A DNA stretch of 8,170 nt from Streptomyces katrae (GTDB lineage Bacteria; Actinomycetota; Actinomycetes; Streptomycetales; Streptomycetaceae). The stretch is from assembly GCF_000966975.1 (NCBI RefSeq), contig NZ_JZWV01000791.1, positions 1 through 8,170 of the forward strand, read 5' to 3'. The number at the start of each line of letters is the position of its first letter. The first letter of the stretch is position 1. Positions 1 through 5,821 of this stretch are shown here, one piece after another. The notes under the pieces are model-generated. The model did no database searches, had not been told where the DNA came from, and saw only the letters and a program-made list of their open reading frames with translations. The position numbers and the translations under genes were made by a program.

Positions 1-393
1 CCGCTGTTCTTCCGCATCTCCGCCACGGACTGGCTGGAGGAGGACGGCTGGACCGCCGACGAGACGGTCCGGCTGGCGGCCCTGCTCCAGGAGCACGGCG
101 TGGACCTGCTCGACGTCTCCACCGGCGGTCTGGCCCCCCGGGTGAAGATCCCCACGGGCCCCGGCTACCAGGTGCCCTTCGCCGCCCGCGTCAAGGCCGA
201 GACCACCCTCCCGGTGGCCGCGGTCGGGCTGATCACCGAGCCGGAGCAGGCGGAGAAGATCCTGGCCAACGGCGAGGCCGACGCCGTCCTCCTCGGCCGC
301 GAGCTGCTGCGCGACCCGTACTGGGCCCGCCGCGCGGCCGCCGAACTGGGCGCGGAGCCCAGGATTCCCGGCCAGTACCAGCGCGCCTGGTGA
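1..393 (+). CDS. NADH:flavin oxidoreductase, Old Yellow Enzyme family (3' part)
   Basis: The open frame enters at base 1 and ends with TGA at 391-393, so only the last 130 residues are present and the start lies outside the window. The segment is the second half of an FMN-binding TIM barrel of the YqjM/XenA-like class. It begins PLFFRISATDW (the conserved arginine strand), then VDLLDVSTGG, then LPVAAVGLI followed by ADAVLLGRELLRDPYWARRAA, which in this family forms the FMN phosphate-binding end of the barrel. Such enzymes use NAD(P)H to reduce activated C=C bonds or other electrophiles in the cytoplasm. The physiological substrate cannot be read from this fragment. A strong hairpin follows the stop within 6 bases, suggesting the transcript ends here. 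The next gene on the same strand is a small ArsR-type regulator, which may control it or a neighbour. Confidence 0.88.
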   Translation, partial: PLFFRISATDWLEEDGWTADETVRLAALLQEHGVDLLDVSTGGLAPRVKIPTGPGYQVPFAARVKAETTLPVAAVGLITEPEQAEKILANGEADAVLLGRELLRDPYWARRAAAELGAEPRIPGQYQRAW

Positions 394-398
394 ACGGC

Positions 399-449
399 GT
401 GCGGCGCGGGGCACCCGTTCCCGCGCCGCGCCCGTTTCCCGCGCCGCAC
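399..449 (+). terminator. GC-rich hairpin with duplicated 3' arm, after the flavin oxidoreductase
   Basis: GCGGCGCGGG (401-410) pairs perfectly with CCCGCGCCGC (420-429) over 10 bp with a 9-base loop. The same left arm, extended to 399-410, also pairs over 12 bp with CCCGCGCCGCAC (438-449). No U-tract follows, which is normal for actinobacterial terminators. The stem starts 5-7 bases after the oxidoreductase stop. Termination is inferred. Confidence 0.55.
414..448 (+). repeat. Imperfect tandem repeat, 17/18-base unit
   Basis: CCCGTTCCCGCGCCGC (414-429) is followed by CCCGTTTCCCGCGCCGC (431-447). The copies differ by one inserted T, with a period of 17 bases. The repeat duplicates the right arm of the hairpin that follows the oxidoreductase gene, so two alternative stems are possible. 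Confidence 0.6.
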
Positions 450-460
450 CCGGGCCGGTC

Positions 461-488
461 GTACGAAGGTTCTCGTACCATGGGAACC
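461..488 (+). promoter_or_regulatory. Overlapping inverted repeats, candidate operator upstream of the ArsR-type gene
   Basis: GTACGA (461-466) and TCGTAC (473-478) form a 6-base inverted repeat around AGGTTC. An overlapping pair, GGTTC (468-472) and GAACC (484-488), flanks an 11-base spacer. A TAnnnT-type -10 candidate, TACCAT (476-481), lies inside, so binding here could block transcription. I see no clear -35. Autoregulation by the adjacent ArsR-type protein is an inference from position. Confidence 0.35.
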
Positions 489-531
489 CCGGCCCGACAG
501 CCCGGCCGGAACCGAAGGAGCGGAGCAGGAC

Positions 532-897
532 ATGACGGAACGTGACGCGCCCCGTGCCCTGGCCCACCCCGAGCGGGAGGAGATCCGCCTGGAGGGCGTC
601 CTGCACGCCCTCTCCGACCCGCTGCGGCTCTCCATCGTCCGCGAACTCGCGGACCGGGAGGTCGAACTGGCCTGCTCGGACTTCGTCCTGCCGGTCACCA
701 AGTCCACGACCACCCACCACTTCCGCGTCCTGCGCGAGAGCGGCGTCGTCCGCCAGATCTACCGCGGCACGGCCAAGATGAACGGGCTCCGCCGCGAGGA
801 CCTCCAGTCCCTCTTCCCCGGCCTCCTCGACACCCTCCTGACGGCCGCCGCCGCCGAGGAGACGAGACTGGGGCCACAGGCCCAGGCCCGCCCATGA
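532..897 (+). CDS. ArsR-type winged helix-turn-helix regulator
   Basis: The product has 121 residues, typical of single-domain ArsR/SmtB-type dimeric DNA-binding repressors. The family signature is clear: LHALSDPLRLSIVREL at residues 24-39 is the helix before the HTH, and VTKSTTTHHFRVLRESGVV at 55-73 is the recognition helix. RQIYRGTAKMNGLR at 74-87 fits the beta-wing. It has a single cysteine (C48) and no CxC pair in the DNA-binding helix, so the classical arsenic or metal-sensing site is absent and the signal is unknown. ATG 532 is preceded by AAGGAG at 515-520 and a second weaker GGA closer in. Its upstream neighbour on the same strand is a flavin oxidoreductase, separated by a hairpin and an operator-like inverted repeat. 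Its downstream neighbour is convergent. Confidence 0.87.
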   Translation: MTERDAPRALAHPEREEIRLEGVLHALSDPLRLSIVRELADREVELACSDFVLPVTKSTTTHHFRVLRESGVVRQIYRGTAKMNGLRREDLQSLFPGLLDTLLTAAAAEETRLGPQAQARP

Positions 898-918
898 CCC
901 CGTACTCCCGGGACTGCG

Positions 919-942
919 GGCCGGGCGCGCGCGGCCCCGGCC
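919..942. terminator. Candidate bidirectional terminator between convergent genes
   Basis: GGCCGGG (919-925) pairs with CCCGGCC (936-942), a perfect 7-bp all-GC stem with a 10-base GC-rich loop. It lies in the 52-base gap between the ArsR-type stop (897) and the lipoprotein stop (950-952). There is no U-tract. Function is inferred from position. Confidence 0.45.
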
Positions 943-949
943 ACCCGGG

Positions 950-1402
950 TCAGGGCCGGGTGTCCAGGCGGTGCAGCAGGCGGCCGTCGGGGCCGAAGAC
1001 GTCGATCAGGTAGCCGCCGGCGAGCGGGACGCCCTCCTGGGCCCTCAGGTAGGAGGCGATCGAGGCGTGCTGCTTCCTGAACACGGTGTCGTCCCCGTTC
1101 GCGTCCCGGGTGCGCACGACCAGCCGGGGCACGCCGTCCGGGCCCGCCTCGCGCTGGATTCCGTACACGGCCGGGTCCCCGCCCGCCGCCCGGTAGCGCT
1201 CCGCGAGGGCCGCGGCCTCCGGTGGCGCGGCGGTGGCCGTGACGGTCGGGCCGGGCCCCGCGGTCGTGGCCAGGGCCGTGGGGCGGTGCGTCGGGTCCGG
1301 CCCGACGCTCACCTCGCGCTTCTCCGTGCACCCCGCCAGCAGCACCCCGCAGGCGAGCACCGTCAGCACCCCGGCAGTACCCTGCCGTAACGCCTTCCCC
1401 AT
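950..1402 (-). CDS. Small putative lipoprotein of unknown function
   Basis: The product has 150 residues. A positively charged N-terminus and hydrophobic stretch end in the lipobox L-A-G-C at residues 22-25, so C25 should be lipidated and the protein anchored on the outer face of the membrane. A Pro/Thr/Ala-rich linker (about 36-62) leads to a compact domain at about 62-150 containing LAERYRAAGGDPAVYGI, LVVRTRDANGDD and GGYLIDVFGPDGRL. I do not recognise the family. A TTG two codons upstream (1408) is in frame, but AGGGGAG at 1415-1409 lies 6 bases before ATG 1402 and directly abuts the TTG, so ATG 1402 is the better start. The gene lies 36 bases downstream of the ferredoxin reductase gene in the same direction and may be co-transcribed with it. 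Confidence 0.75.
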   Translation of the reverse strand: MGKALRQGTAGVLTVLACGVLLAGCTEKREVSVGPDPTHRPTALATTAGPGPTVTATAAPPEAAALAERYRAAGGDPAVYGIQREAGPDGVPRLVVRTRDANGDDTVFRKQHASIASYLRAQEGVPLAGGYLIDVFGPDGRLLHRLDTRP

Positions 1403-1438
1403 CCCCAACTCCCCTGACCGGTAACGGAACCGGCCACC

Positions 1439-2797
1439 CTACGCGAGGCCCGCCGCCGCGTGCAGGCCCGCCCAGTCGGGGATCTTCACCGAGCGGCGGC
1501 CCAGGGAGCGGCCCAGGGCCTCCTCGGCCGCCTCGATCGCGAGCCAGCCCGGCCATTCCACCGGGCGCAGGCCCGCGGCCCGCAGGGCGTCGAGGGGGTC
1601 GCCGGGCAGATCGCGGCGGGCCAGGGCGCCCGCGTCCTGGAGCAGGGAGGAGACCGTCTCCTTGGCGCAGGGGCGGTTGGTGCCGATCACCCCGGTCGGG
1701 CCGCGCTTGATCCAGCCCGCCACGTACTCCCCGACCGAGGCCCGCCCCGCGCGGACCACCCGGCCCGCCGCGTGCGGCACGGTGCCGGTGGCCGGGTCGA
1801 AGGGCAGGCCGGGCAGGGGCACCCCCAGATAGCCCACCGAACGCAGCACCAGCTGCGCCTCCACGTCCTCGTACGCGCCCGTCCCGGTCACCCCGCCCCG
1901 GCCGTCCGGCGCGGTCCGCTCGAAGCGCATCCCGCGGACGCGACCGTCCGGGCCGCCCAACACCTCCACCGGGCGCAGGTAGAAGCGGAGCTTGATGCCC
2001 CGCCGGCCGTCCCCGCCCGCCGACGGGCCCTCGGCCCAGCCCCGCAGCACCTCCAGGTTGCGCCGGGCCACCGCCGGCAGGGCCGCCGCCGCGGCCGGGT
2101 CGGCGTACGCCGGGTCCAGGGCCAGCTCGGCGGCGTCCGCCCGGGTCTCGACCCCGGGCAGGGTGCCCAGCTCGCGGAGTTCCTTGGTGGTGAACTTGGC
2201 CTGTGAGGGGCCGCGCCGGGCCACCATCGCCACCGTCCGCACCCCGCTGTCCGCCAGCGCGCCCAGCGCGGGCTGGGGCATGTCGGTGGGCTCCAGCTCC
2301 GGAACGCCCCGGGCCAGGATCCGGGTCACGTCCACCGCGACGTTGCCCGCGCCGACGACCACCGCCGAACGGACCCCGCCGAGGTCGAAGGAGCCCGCGT
2401 CCGGGTGCCCGCTGTACCAGGACACGAAGGCGGTCGCGGAGTGCACCCCGGCCAGCTCCTCGCCCGGGATCCCCAGCATCCGGTCCCGGGCCGCGCCCAC
2501 GCAGTACACCACCGCGTGGTACAGCTCCAGCATCCGGGCGGTGGTCAGCGGTGCGCCGCCGACCTCCACGTTCCCGAGGAACCGGATCCGCTCGTCCTCC
2601 AGCACGGAGCGCAGGTTTCCGGTCAGCGACTTGATCTTCTCGTGGTCGGGGGCCACCCCGTACCGCACGAGGCCGTACGGGGCCGGCAGCCGGTCCAGCA
2701 CGTCGACCCGTACGCCCGGGACCTCGCGCTGCCCGACCAGTGTCTGGGCGGCGTAGACCCCGCTGGGGCCCGAACCGACGACGGCGACACGAAGCAC
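1439..2797 (-). CDS. fprA: FprA-type ferredoxin/adrenodoxin-NADP(+) reductase
   Basis: This is a 452-residue flavoprotein matching the usual length of the bacterial adrenodoxin reductase-like FprA family, which passes electrons from NADPH through FAD to ferredoxins in the cytoplasm, often to supply cytochromes P450. The FAD-binding Rossmann motif GSGPSG is at residues 8-13 and PYGLVRYGVAPDH at 40-52. The NADP-binding motif GAGNVAVD is at 149-156, followed by ARRGPSQAKFT at 193-203, and the family hallmark GWIKRGPTGVIGTNR is at 361-375. The frame continues upstream to an ATG at 2836, but GTG 2797 is preferred. AGGGAG lies 7 bases before it and the FAD motif then starts at residue 8, as expected. 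The DUF305 gene stop is 54 bases upstream. The redox partner is not encoded here. The gene symbol is by family, not by tested function. Confidence 0.9.
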   Translation of the reverse strand: MLRVAVVGSGPSGVYAAQTLVGQREVPGVRVDVLDRLPAPYGLVRYGVAPDHEKIKSLTGNLRSVLEDERIRFLGNVEVGGAPLTTARMLELYHAVVYCVGAARDRMLGIPGEELAGVHSATAFVSWYSGHPDAGSFDLGGVRSAVVVGAGNVAVDVTRILARGVPELEPTDMPQPALGALADSGVRTVAMVARRGPSQAKFTTKELRELGTLPGVETRADAAELALDPAYADPAAAAALPAVARRNLEVLRGWAEGPSAGGDGRRGIKLRFYLRPVEVLGGPDGRVRGMRFERTAPDGRGGVTGTGAYEDVEAQLVLRSVGYLGVPLPGLPFDPATGTVPHAAGRVVRAGRASVGEYVAGWIKRGPTGVIGTNRPCAKETVSSLLQDAGALARRDLPGDPLDALRAAGLRPVEWPGWLAIEAAEEALGRSLGRRSVKIPDWAGLHAAAGLA

Positions 2798-2817
2798 GGC
2801 GGAACTCCCTCCCGCGG

Positions 2818-2831
2818 ATGCTCCCCAGCAT
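2818..2831 (-). other. Short hairpin in the leader of the reductase gene
   Basis: ATGCT (2818-2822) and AGCAT (2827-2831) form a perfect 5-bp stem around CCCC, between the DUF305 stop and the reductase Shine-Dalgarno site. It is short and could be chance. A role as a processing site or weak terminator is speculative. Confidence 0.25.
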
Positions 2832-2851
2832 GCCACCGGCCCCCGCGGCCG

Positions 2852-3508
2852 TCAGCCCATCGCGCGCATCCGGTGGATCTCGGCGCTCTGGACGGCCACG
2901 ACCTCGTTCGCCATCTCCTCGACGGCGCCGTTGTTCCCCTGGGCCAGTGCCTCGCCCGCCATCGTCAGCGCCCCCTCGTGGTGGGCCGTCATCAGCTGGA
3001 GGAAGAGCCGGTCGAAGTCGGCGCCGTGGGCCTGCGTCAGCTCCCGCAGCTGCTGTTCGGTGGCCATGCCCGGCATCGCGCCGTGGTCGTGGCCGGCCGG
3101 GGCGCCGGCCGGTGCCGGGTAGCGGGCCTGCCATTTCTCCATGGCCCCGATCTCGGGCCCCTGCGCGGCCGCGATCCGCTCGGCGAGCCGTTTGACCCCG
3201 TCCGACGAGGCCCGTTCGGGGGCCAGGGCGCTCATGGTCAGGGCCTGCCGGTGGTGTTCGATCATGCGCCGTACGTACGCCCGGTCGGCGGCGTTGGGGC
3301 TGTCGTCGGGCCGCTGCCGGGCCGCCTGTCCGGGGGAGAGGGTGCGGGACTCCTCGCCGGGCCTGCCCGGGGCGACCACCACCGGGGAGCCGTCGCCGGC
3401 CTCCCGTGGGGCGCCGTCACCCGTGGTGCAGCCGGTGAGGGGGAGGAGGAGTGAGGCGGCCAGCGCCGCCCCCAGGAATCGGCCGAGTAACGCGTTTGCC
3501 ATGTCCAT
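2852..3508 (-). CDS. DUF305 lipoprotein, His/Met-rich, probable metal-binding
   Basis: The product has 218 residues from ATG 3508. An N-terminal hydrophobic stretch ends in the lipobox L-T-G-C at residues 24-27, so the mature protein should be lipid-anchored outside the cytoplasm. A disordered Pro/Gly/Ser-rich linker (28-72) precedes the DUF305 domain. That domain contains two similar halves: MIEHHRQALTM (82-92) and MTAHHEGALTM (173-183), each followed by a Glu/Met helix (EIGAM at 119-123, EIHRMRAM at 210-217). Between them lies HDHGAMPGM (140-148). DUF305 proteins are ferritin-like helical bundles often found beside copper-handling genes, but the metal here is inferred. No Shine-Dalgarno sequence precedes ATG 3508 or the second in-frame ATG at 3502 (216 residues), which suggests a leaderless mRNA. 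The gene is divergent from the LVIVD propeller gene and heads a leftward run with the reductase. Confidence 0.88.
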   Translation of the reverse strand: MDMANALLGRFLGAALAASLLLPLTGCTTGDGAPREAGDGSPVVVAPGRPGEESRTLSPGQAARQRPDDSPNAADRAYVRRMIEHHRQALTMSALAPERASSDGVKRLAERIAAAQGPEIGAMEKWQARYPAPAGAPAGHDHGAMPGMATEQQLRELTQAHGADFDRLFLQLMTAHHEGALTMAGEALAQGNNGAVEEMANEVVAVQSAEIHRMRAMG

Positions 3509-3515
3509 GGAAAGG

Positions 3516-3540
3516 AAGATACTGCCGGGGTCCAGGTTCC
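3516..3540 (-). promoter_or_regulatory. Candidate ECF-sigma-like promoter for the DUF305 gene
   Basis: On the minus strand GGAAC (3540-3536) is followed after 16 bases by TCTT (3519-3516), resembling the -35/-10 pattern of extracytoplasmic-function sigma promoters such as Streptomyces SigE. TATCTT also fits a TAnnnT -10. Transcription from here would begin at or next to ATG 3508, consistent with the absence of a ribosome-binding site. Short motifs occur by chance, so this is tentative. Confidence 0.35.
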
Positions 3541-3558
3541 GCTTCCCCCACCGGGAAC
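3536..3558. promoter_or_regulatory. Inverted repeat between the divergent DUF305 and LVIVD genes
   Basis: GTTCC (3536-3540) and GGAAC (3554-3558) form a perfect inverted repeat with a 13-base spacer near the middle of the 78-base divergent region. The left arm is also the candidate -35 of the DUF305 gene. It could be an operator coordinating both genes, or two outward-facing -35 elements. I find no convincing -10 for the plus-strand gene. Confidence 0.3.
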
Positions 3559-3586
3559 GGAGCGCAGGGCCCCCACGGGAGGCACA

Positions 3587-5074
3587 GTGACCTTGCTGCA
3601 CACCGTCAGAGTGCGCCACCGGAGTCTGGGGGCGGCCCTGGCGGCCGCCGGACTCCTCACCACGCTCCTCGCCGCCGCCGGACCGGCCGCCGCAAGCCCC
3701 GACCCCGGCGACTCGTCCCCGGGCGCCGGCTCCCGGCAGAGCGCGGACCGCGCGCCGGGCCGTGAACTCGCCCCCGGGGAGATCCCCGGTCAGGACGAGA
3801 TCGTGCACAGCGCCAACGTCAAACCCCTGGCCAACATCCCCGACGCCGGCCTCAAGGGCATCAACTCCGACCTGGCGTTCCAGGGCGACTACGCCTACGC
3901 CGGGAACTACGACGGCTTCACGATCTACGACATCGCCGACCCCAAGGCCCCGAAGATCGTCACCCAGGTCCTCTGCCCGGGCGGCCAGAACGACGTCTCG
4001 GTCTCCGGGGACCTGCTCTTCCTGTCCACCGACTCCTCGCGCAACGACGACTCCTGCAACAGCGTCTCGCAGCCCGCCACGGAGAAGTCCTCCTGGGAGG
4101 GCATCAAGATCTTCGACATCAAGGACAAGAAGAACCCCAAGTACATCAAGTCCGTGGAGACGGCCTGCGGATCGCACACCCACACCCTGGTGCCGGGCGG
4201 CCGCGACATCTACCTCTACGTCTCCTCGTACTCGCCCAGCGAGGCCTTCCCCGACTGCCAGCCCCCGCACGACGGGATCTCGGTGGTCAAGGTCCCGAGG
4301 AAGGCCCCGACCCAGGCCGCCGTCGTCGGCTTCCCGGTGCTCTTCCCCGACGGCGGCAACCCCGGCGCGCCCACCAACCCCGGGGTCTCCAAGACCACCG
4401 GCTGCCACGACATCACCGTGCTGCCGTCCGAGGACCTGGCCGCGGGCGCCTGCATGGGCGACGGCATCCTCTTCGACATCAGCGAGCCCGAGCACCCGAG
4501 GGTCATCGACCGGGTCCAGGACAATGTGAACTTCGCGTTCTGGCACTCGGCGACCTTCAACGAGGACGCGGACAAGGTGGTGTTCACCGACGAGCTCGGC
4601 GGTGGCGGCGCCGCCACCTGCAACGAGGCCACCGGACCCAACCGGGGCGCCGACGGGATCTACGACATCACCGGCACGGGCGACCAGCGCAAACTGGTCT
4701 TCCGGGGCTACTTCAAGATCCCGCGCCACCAGGCCGACACCGAGAACTGCGTGGCCCACAACGGCTCGCTGGTCCCCGTCGGCGACGGCCGCGACATCAT
4801 GGTCCAGGCCTGGTACCAGGGCGGGGTCTCGGTCTGGGACTTCACCGACTCGGCGCAGCCCAAGGAGATCGGCTACTTCGAGCGCGGCCCGCTGACCACC
4901 GACCGGCTGGGCCTGGGCGGCTCCTGGTCGGCGTACTACTACAACGGGCACATCTACTCGAACGACATCGTCAAGGGCCTCGACGTGCTCAGGCTCGACG
5001 ACCGGCGCACCGACAGCGCCAAGCGGGTGCGCATGGACCGGCTCAACGTCCAGACCCAGCCCGAGTACCACTGA
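3587..5074 (+). CDS. Secreted LVIVD-repeat beta-propeller protein
   Basis: The product has 495 residues. An N-terminal signal peptide (basic start, hydrophobic 14-33) likely cleaves after A34-A35-A36. A low-complexity stretch (37-70) leads to a propeller domain of about 71-470. LVIVD-type strands recur: GFTIYDIADPKAP (110-122), GIKIFDIKDKKNP (172-184), GISVVKVPRKAP (230-241), GILFDISEPEHP (293-304), GGVSVWDFTDSAQP (412-425) and GLDVLRLDDRR (464-474). By aligning the strand that opens each repeat I count seven blades. Four of them carry histidine at the equivalent place (H199, H274, H320, H391). There are eight cysteines (130, 157, 194, 224, 273, 289, 345, 388), compatible with disulfides in an exported protein. 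Function is unknown; enzymatic or metal-binding roles are inference. GTG 3587 has GGGAGG 4 bases upstream, a short but usable spacing. It diverges from the DUF305 gene. Confidence 0.85.
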   Translation: MTLLHTVRVRHRSLGAALAAAGLLTTLLAAAGPAAASPDPGDSSPGAGSRQSADRAPGRELAPGEIPGQDEIVHSANVKPLANIPDAGLKGINSDLAFQGDYAYAGNYDGFTIYDIADPKAPKIVTQVLCPGGQNDVSVSGDLLFLSTDSSRNDDSCNSVSQPATEKSSWEGIKIFDIKDKKNPKYIKSVETACGSHTHTLVPGGRDIYLYVSSYSPSEAFPDCQPPHDGISVVKVPRKAPTQAAVVGFPVLFPDGGNPGAPTNPGVSKTTGCHDITVLPSEDLAAGACMGDGILFDISEPEHPRVIDRVQDNVNFAFWHSATFNEDADKVVFTDELGGGGAATCNEATGPNRGADGIYDITGTGDQRKLVFRGYFKIPRHQADTENCVAHNGSLVPVGDGRDIMVQAWYQGGVSVWDFTDSAQPKEIGYFERGPLTTDRLGLGGSWSAYYYNGHIYSNDIVKGLDVLRLDDRRTDSAKRVRMDRLNVQTQPEYH

Positions 5075-5090
5075 CCCCACTCAGGGGGCA
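5072..5090. terminator. Weak hairpin between convergent stops
   Basis: CCCC (5075-5078) pairs with GGGG (5084-5087) around ACTCA, with flanking TG/CA able to pair beyond one mismatch. It sits in the 17-base gap between the LVIVD stop and the TetR stop (5092-5094). The stem is short and confidence is low. Confidence 0.25.
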
Positions 5091-5091
5091 C

Positions 5092-5715
5092 TCACGGAGG
5101 AAACGTTCCGCCGGGCGGTCCGCCGTCCGGCGGGAACCCCCGCTCCCACTCCAGCCCGTACCGCTGGAACAGCTCGGCCCGCAGCCGCGACGCCGGCATC
5201 GGCGCCCCCGGCAGCAGGACCGCCACCACCGCTCCCATCAGCAGCGCGCGCAGCATCGGGTAGTCGGTGTCCACGTCCGCCGAGCCGTACCGCGTGACGG
5301 TGTCCCGGAGCAGCTGCGCCAGCCGCTGCTGCTCCGGGCACTGGATGAACCCCTCCGCCTGGAGGATCCCGGCCATGTGGGTGCGCATCAGCCGCGGCTG
5401 GTCGCGGGCCAGCCCCAGGATCGCGTCGACCGCCCGGGCCAGCCGCTCCCGGCCGTCGTCCGTACGGGGCTCCCGCTCCAGGGCCTCCTCCAGGGTCAGG
5501 TGCATCAGCCGGTGCACCGCCGACTGGAGCAGCTGCCGCTTGCCGGGGAAGTAGTACGACACCAGGCCGCGGGCCGCGCCCGCCCGGTCGGCGATGTCGC
5601 CGAGTTTGGTCGCCTCGTAGCCGCGCTCGGCAACCAGTTCGACCGTGGCCTGCAGCAGCCGCTCCCGGGAACGTCTGCGCAATTCTTCATTGACCGAGGC
5701 GCTGCGCGGGGACAT
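5092..5715 (-). CDS. TetR family transcriptional regulator
   Basis: The product has 207 residues, the usual TetR size. The N-terminal DNA-binding domain is clear: RERLLQATVELVAERGYEAT (17-36) forms helix 1 and turn, and LGDIADRAGAARGLVSYYF (38-56) is the helix-turn-helix with the conserved YYFPGK at 54-59. The C-terminal ligand and dimer domain (about 70-207) is helical, with a Pro/Gly-rich tail (GGPPGGTFPP), and does not reveal the ligand. ATG 5715 is preceded by CAGGAG at 5726-5721 with 5 bases between. A 13-base palindrome and a TATATT box lie just upstream, suggesting autorepression. It is convergent with the LVIVD gene and lies downstream of the M56 peptidase gene, separated by a terminator-like hairpin, so it is probably transcribed on its own. 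Its regulon cannot be deduced from the window. Confidence 0.9.
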   Translation of the reverse strand: MSPRSASVNEELRRRSRERLLQATVELVAERGYEATKLGDIADRAGAARGLVSYYFPGKRQLLQSAVHRLMHLTLEEALEREPRTDDGRERLARAVDAILGLARDQPRLMRTHMAGILQAEGFIQCPEQQRLAQLLRDTVTRYGSADVDTDYPMLRALLMGAVVAVLLPGAPMPASRLRAELFQRYGLEWERGFPPDGGPPGGTFPP

Positions 5716-5733
5716 GCTTACTCCTGCGTTGAC

Positions 5734-5751
5734 TGGCTCCGAGCCAATATA
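5734..5751 (-). promoter_or_regulatory. TetR-type operator palindrome overlapping a -10 box
   Basis: TGGCTC-C-GAGCCA (5734-5746) is a perfect 13-base palindrome, 19 bases upstream of the TetR start codon. On the minus strand TATATT (5751-5746) touches its edge and fits a -10 element; no good -35 is seen. On the plus strand TATACT (5748-5753) and TTGACT (5729-5734) are only 13 bases apart, too close for a standard promoter. Autorepression is inferred. Confidence 0.5.
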
Positions 5752-5769
5752 CTCAGCGTGAAGCCGTCG

Positions 5770-5800
5770 GCCCGGGGCGACGCGGGGGATCGCCTCGGGC
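5770..5800 (-). terminator. Terminator hairpin after the M56 peptidase gene
   Basis: GCCCGGGGCGA (5770-5780) and TCGCCTCGGGC (5790-5800) are inverted repeats matching at 10 of 11 positions, with a 9-base loop. The hairpin begins 21 bases past the peptidase stop and should separate that transcript from the TetR gene. There is no U-tract. Confidence 0.55.
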
Positions 5801-5821
5801 GGGCGCGTTCAGCGGGCCGGA

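Noticed and set aside
1418..1433. CCGGT-N6-ACCGG hairpin between the reductase and small lipoprotein genes as a terminator
   Set aside because: Only 5 bp within a 36-base gap before a gene with a good ribosome-binding site; not strong enough to claim.
759..3134. 791-codon minus-strand open frame
   Set aside because: Gly/Arg/Pro-dominated composition with no domain, overlapping three well-supported genes in other frames.
3587..5074. Selenium-binding protein or lactonase assignment for the propeller
   Set aside because: The repeat pattern is LVIVD-type and I cannot match a specific enzyme signature, so no enzyme name is given.
2852..5080. 742-codon minus-strand open frame running through the whole LVIVD gene into DUF305
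   Set aside because: It is codon-for-codon antisense to the LVIVD gene. Stops there need TTA, CTA or TCA sense codons, which are rare at this GC content, so the frame stays open by composition. Only the 3' part after ATG 3508, with signal peptide and DUF305 motifs, is real.
5729..5753. Plus-strand promoter TTGACT ... TATACT
   Set aside because: The hexamers are only 13 bases apart and there is no plus-strand gene downstream; TATACT partly mirrors the minus-strand box.
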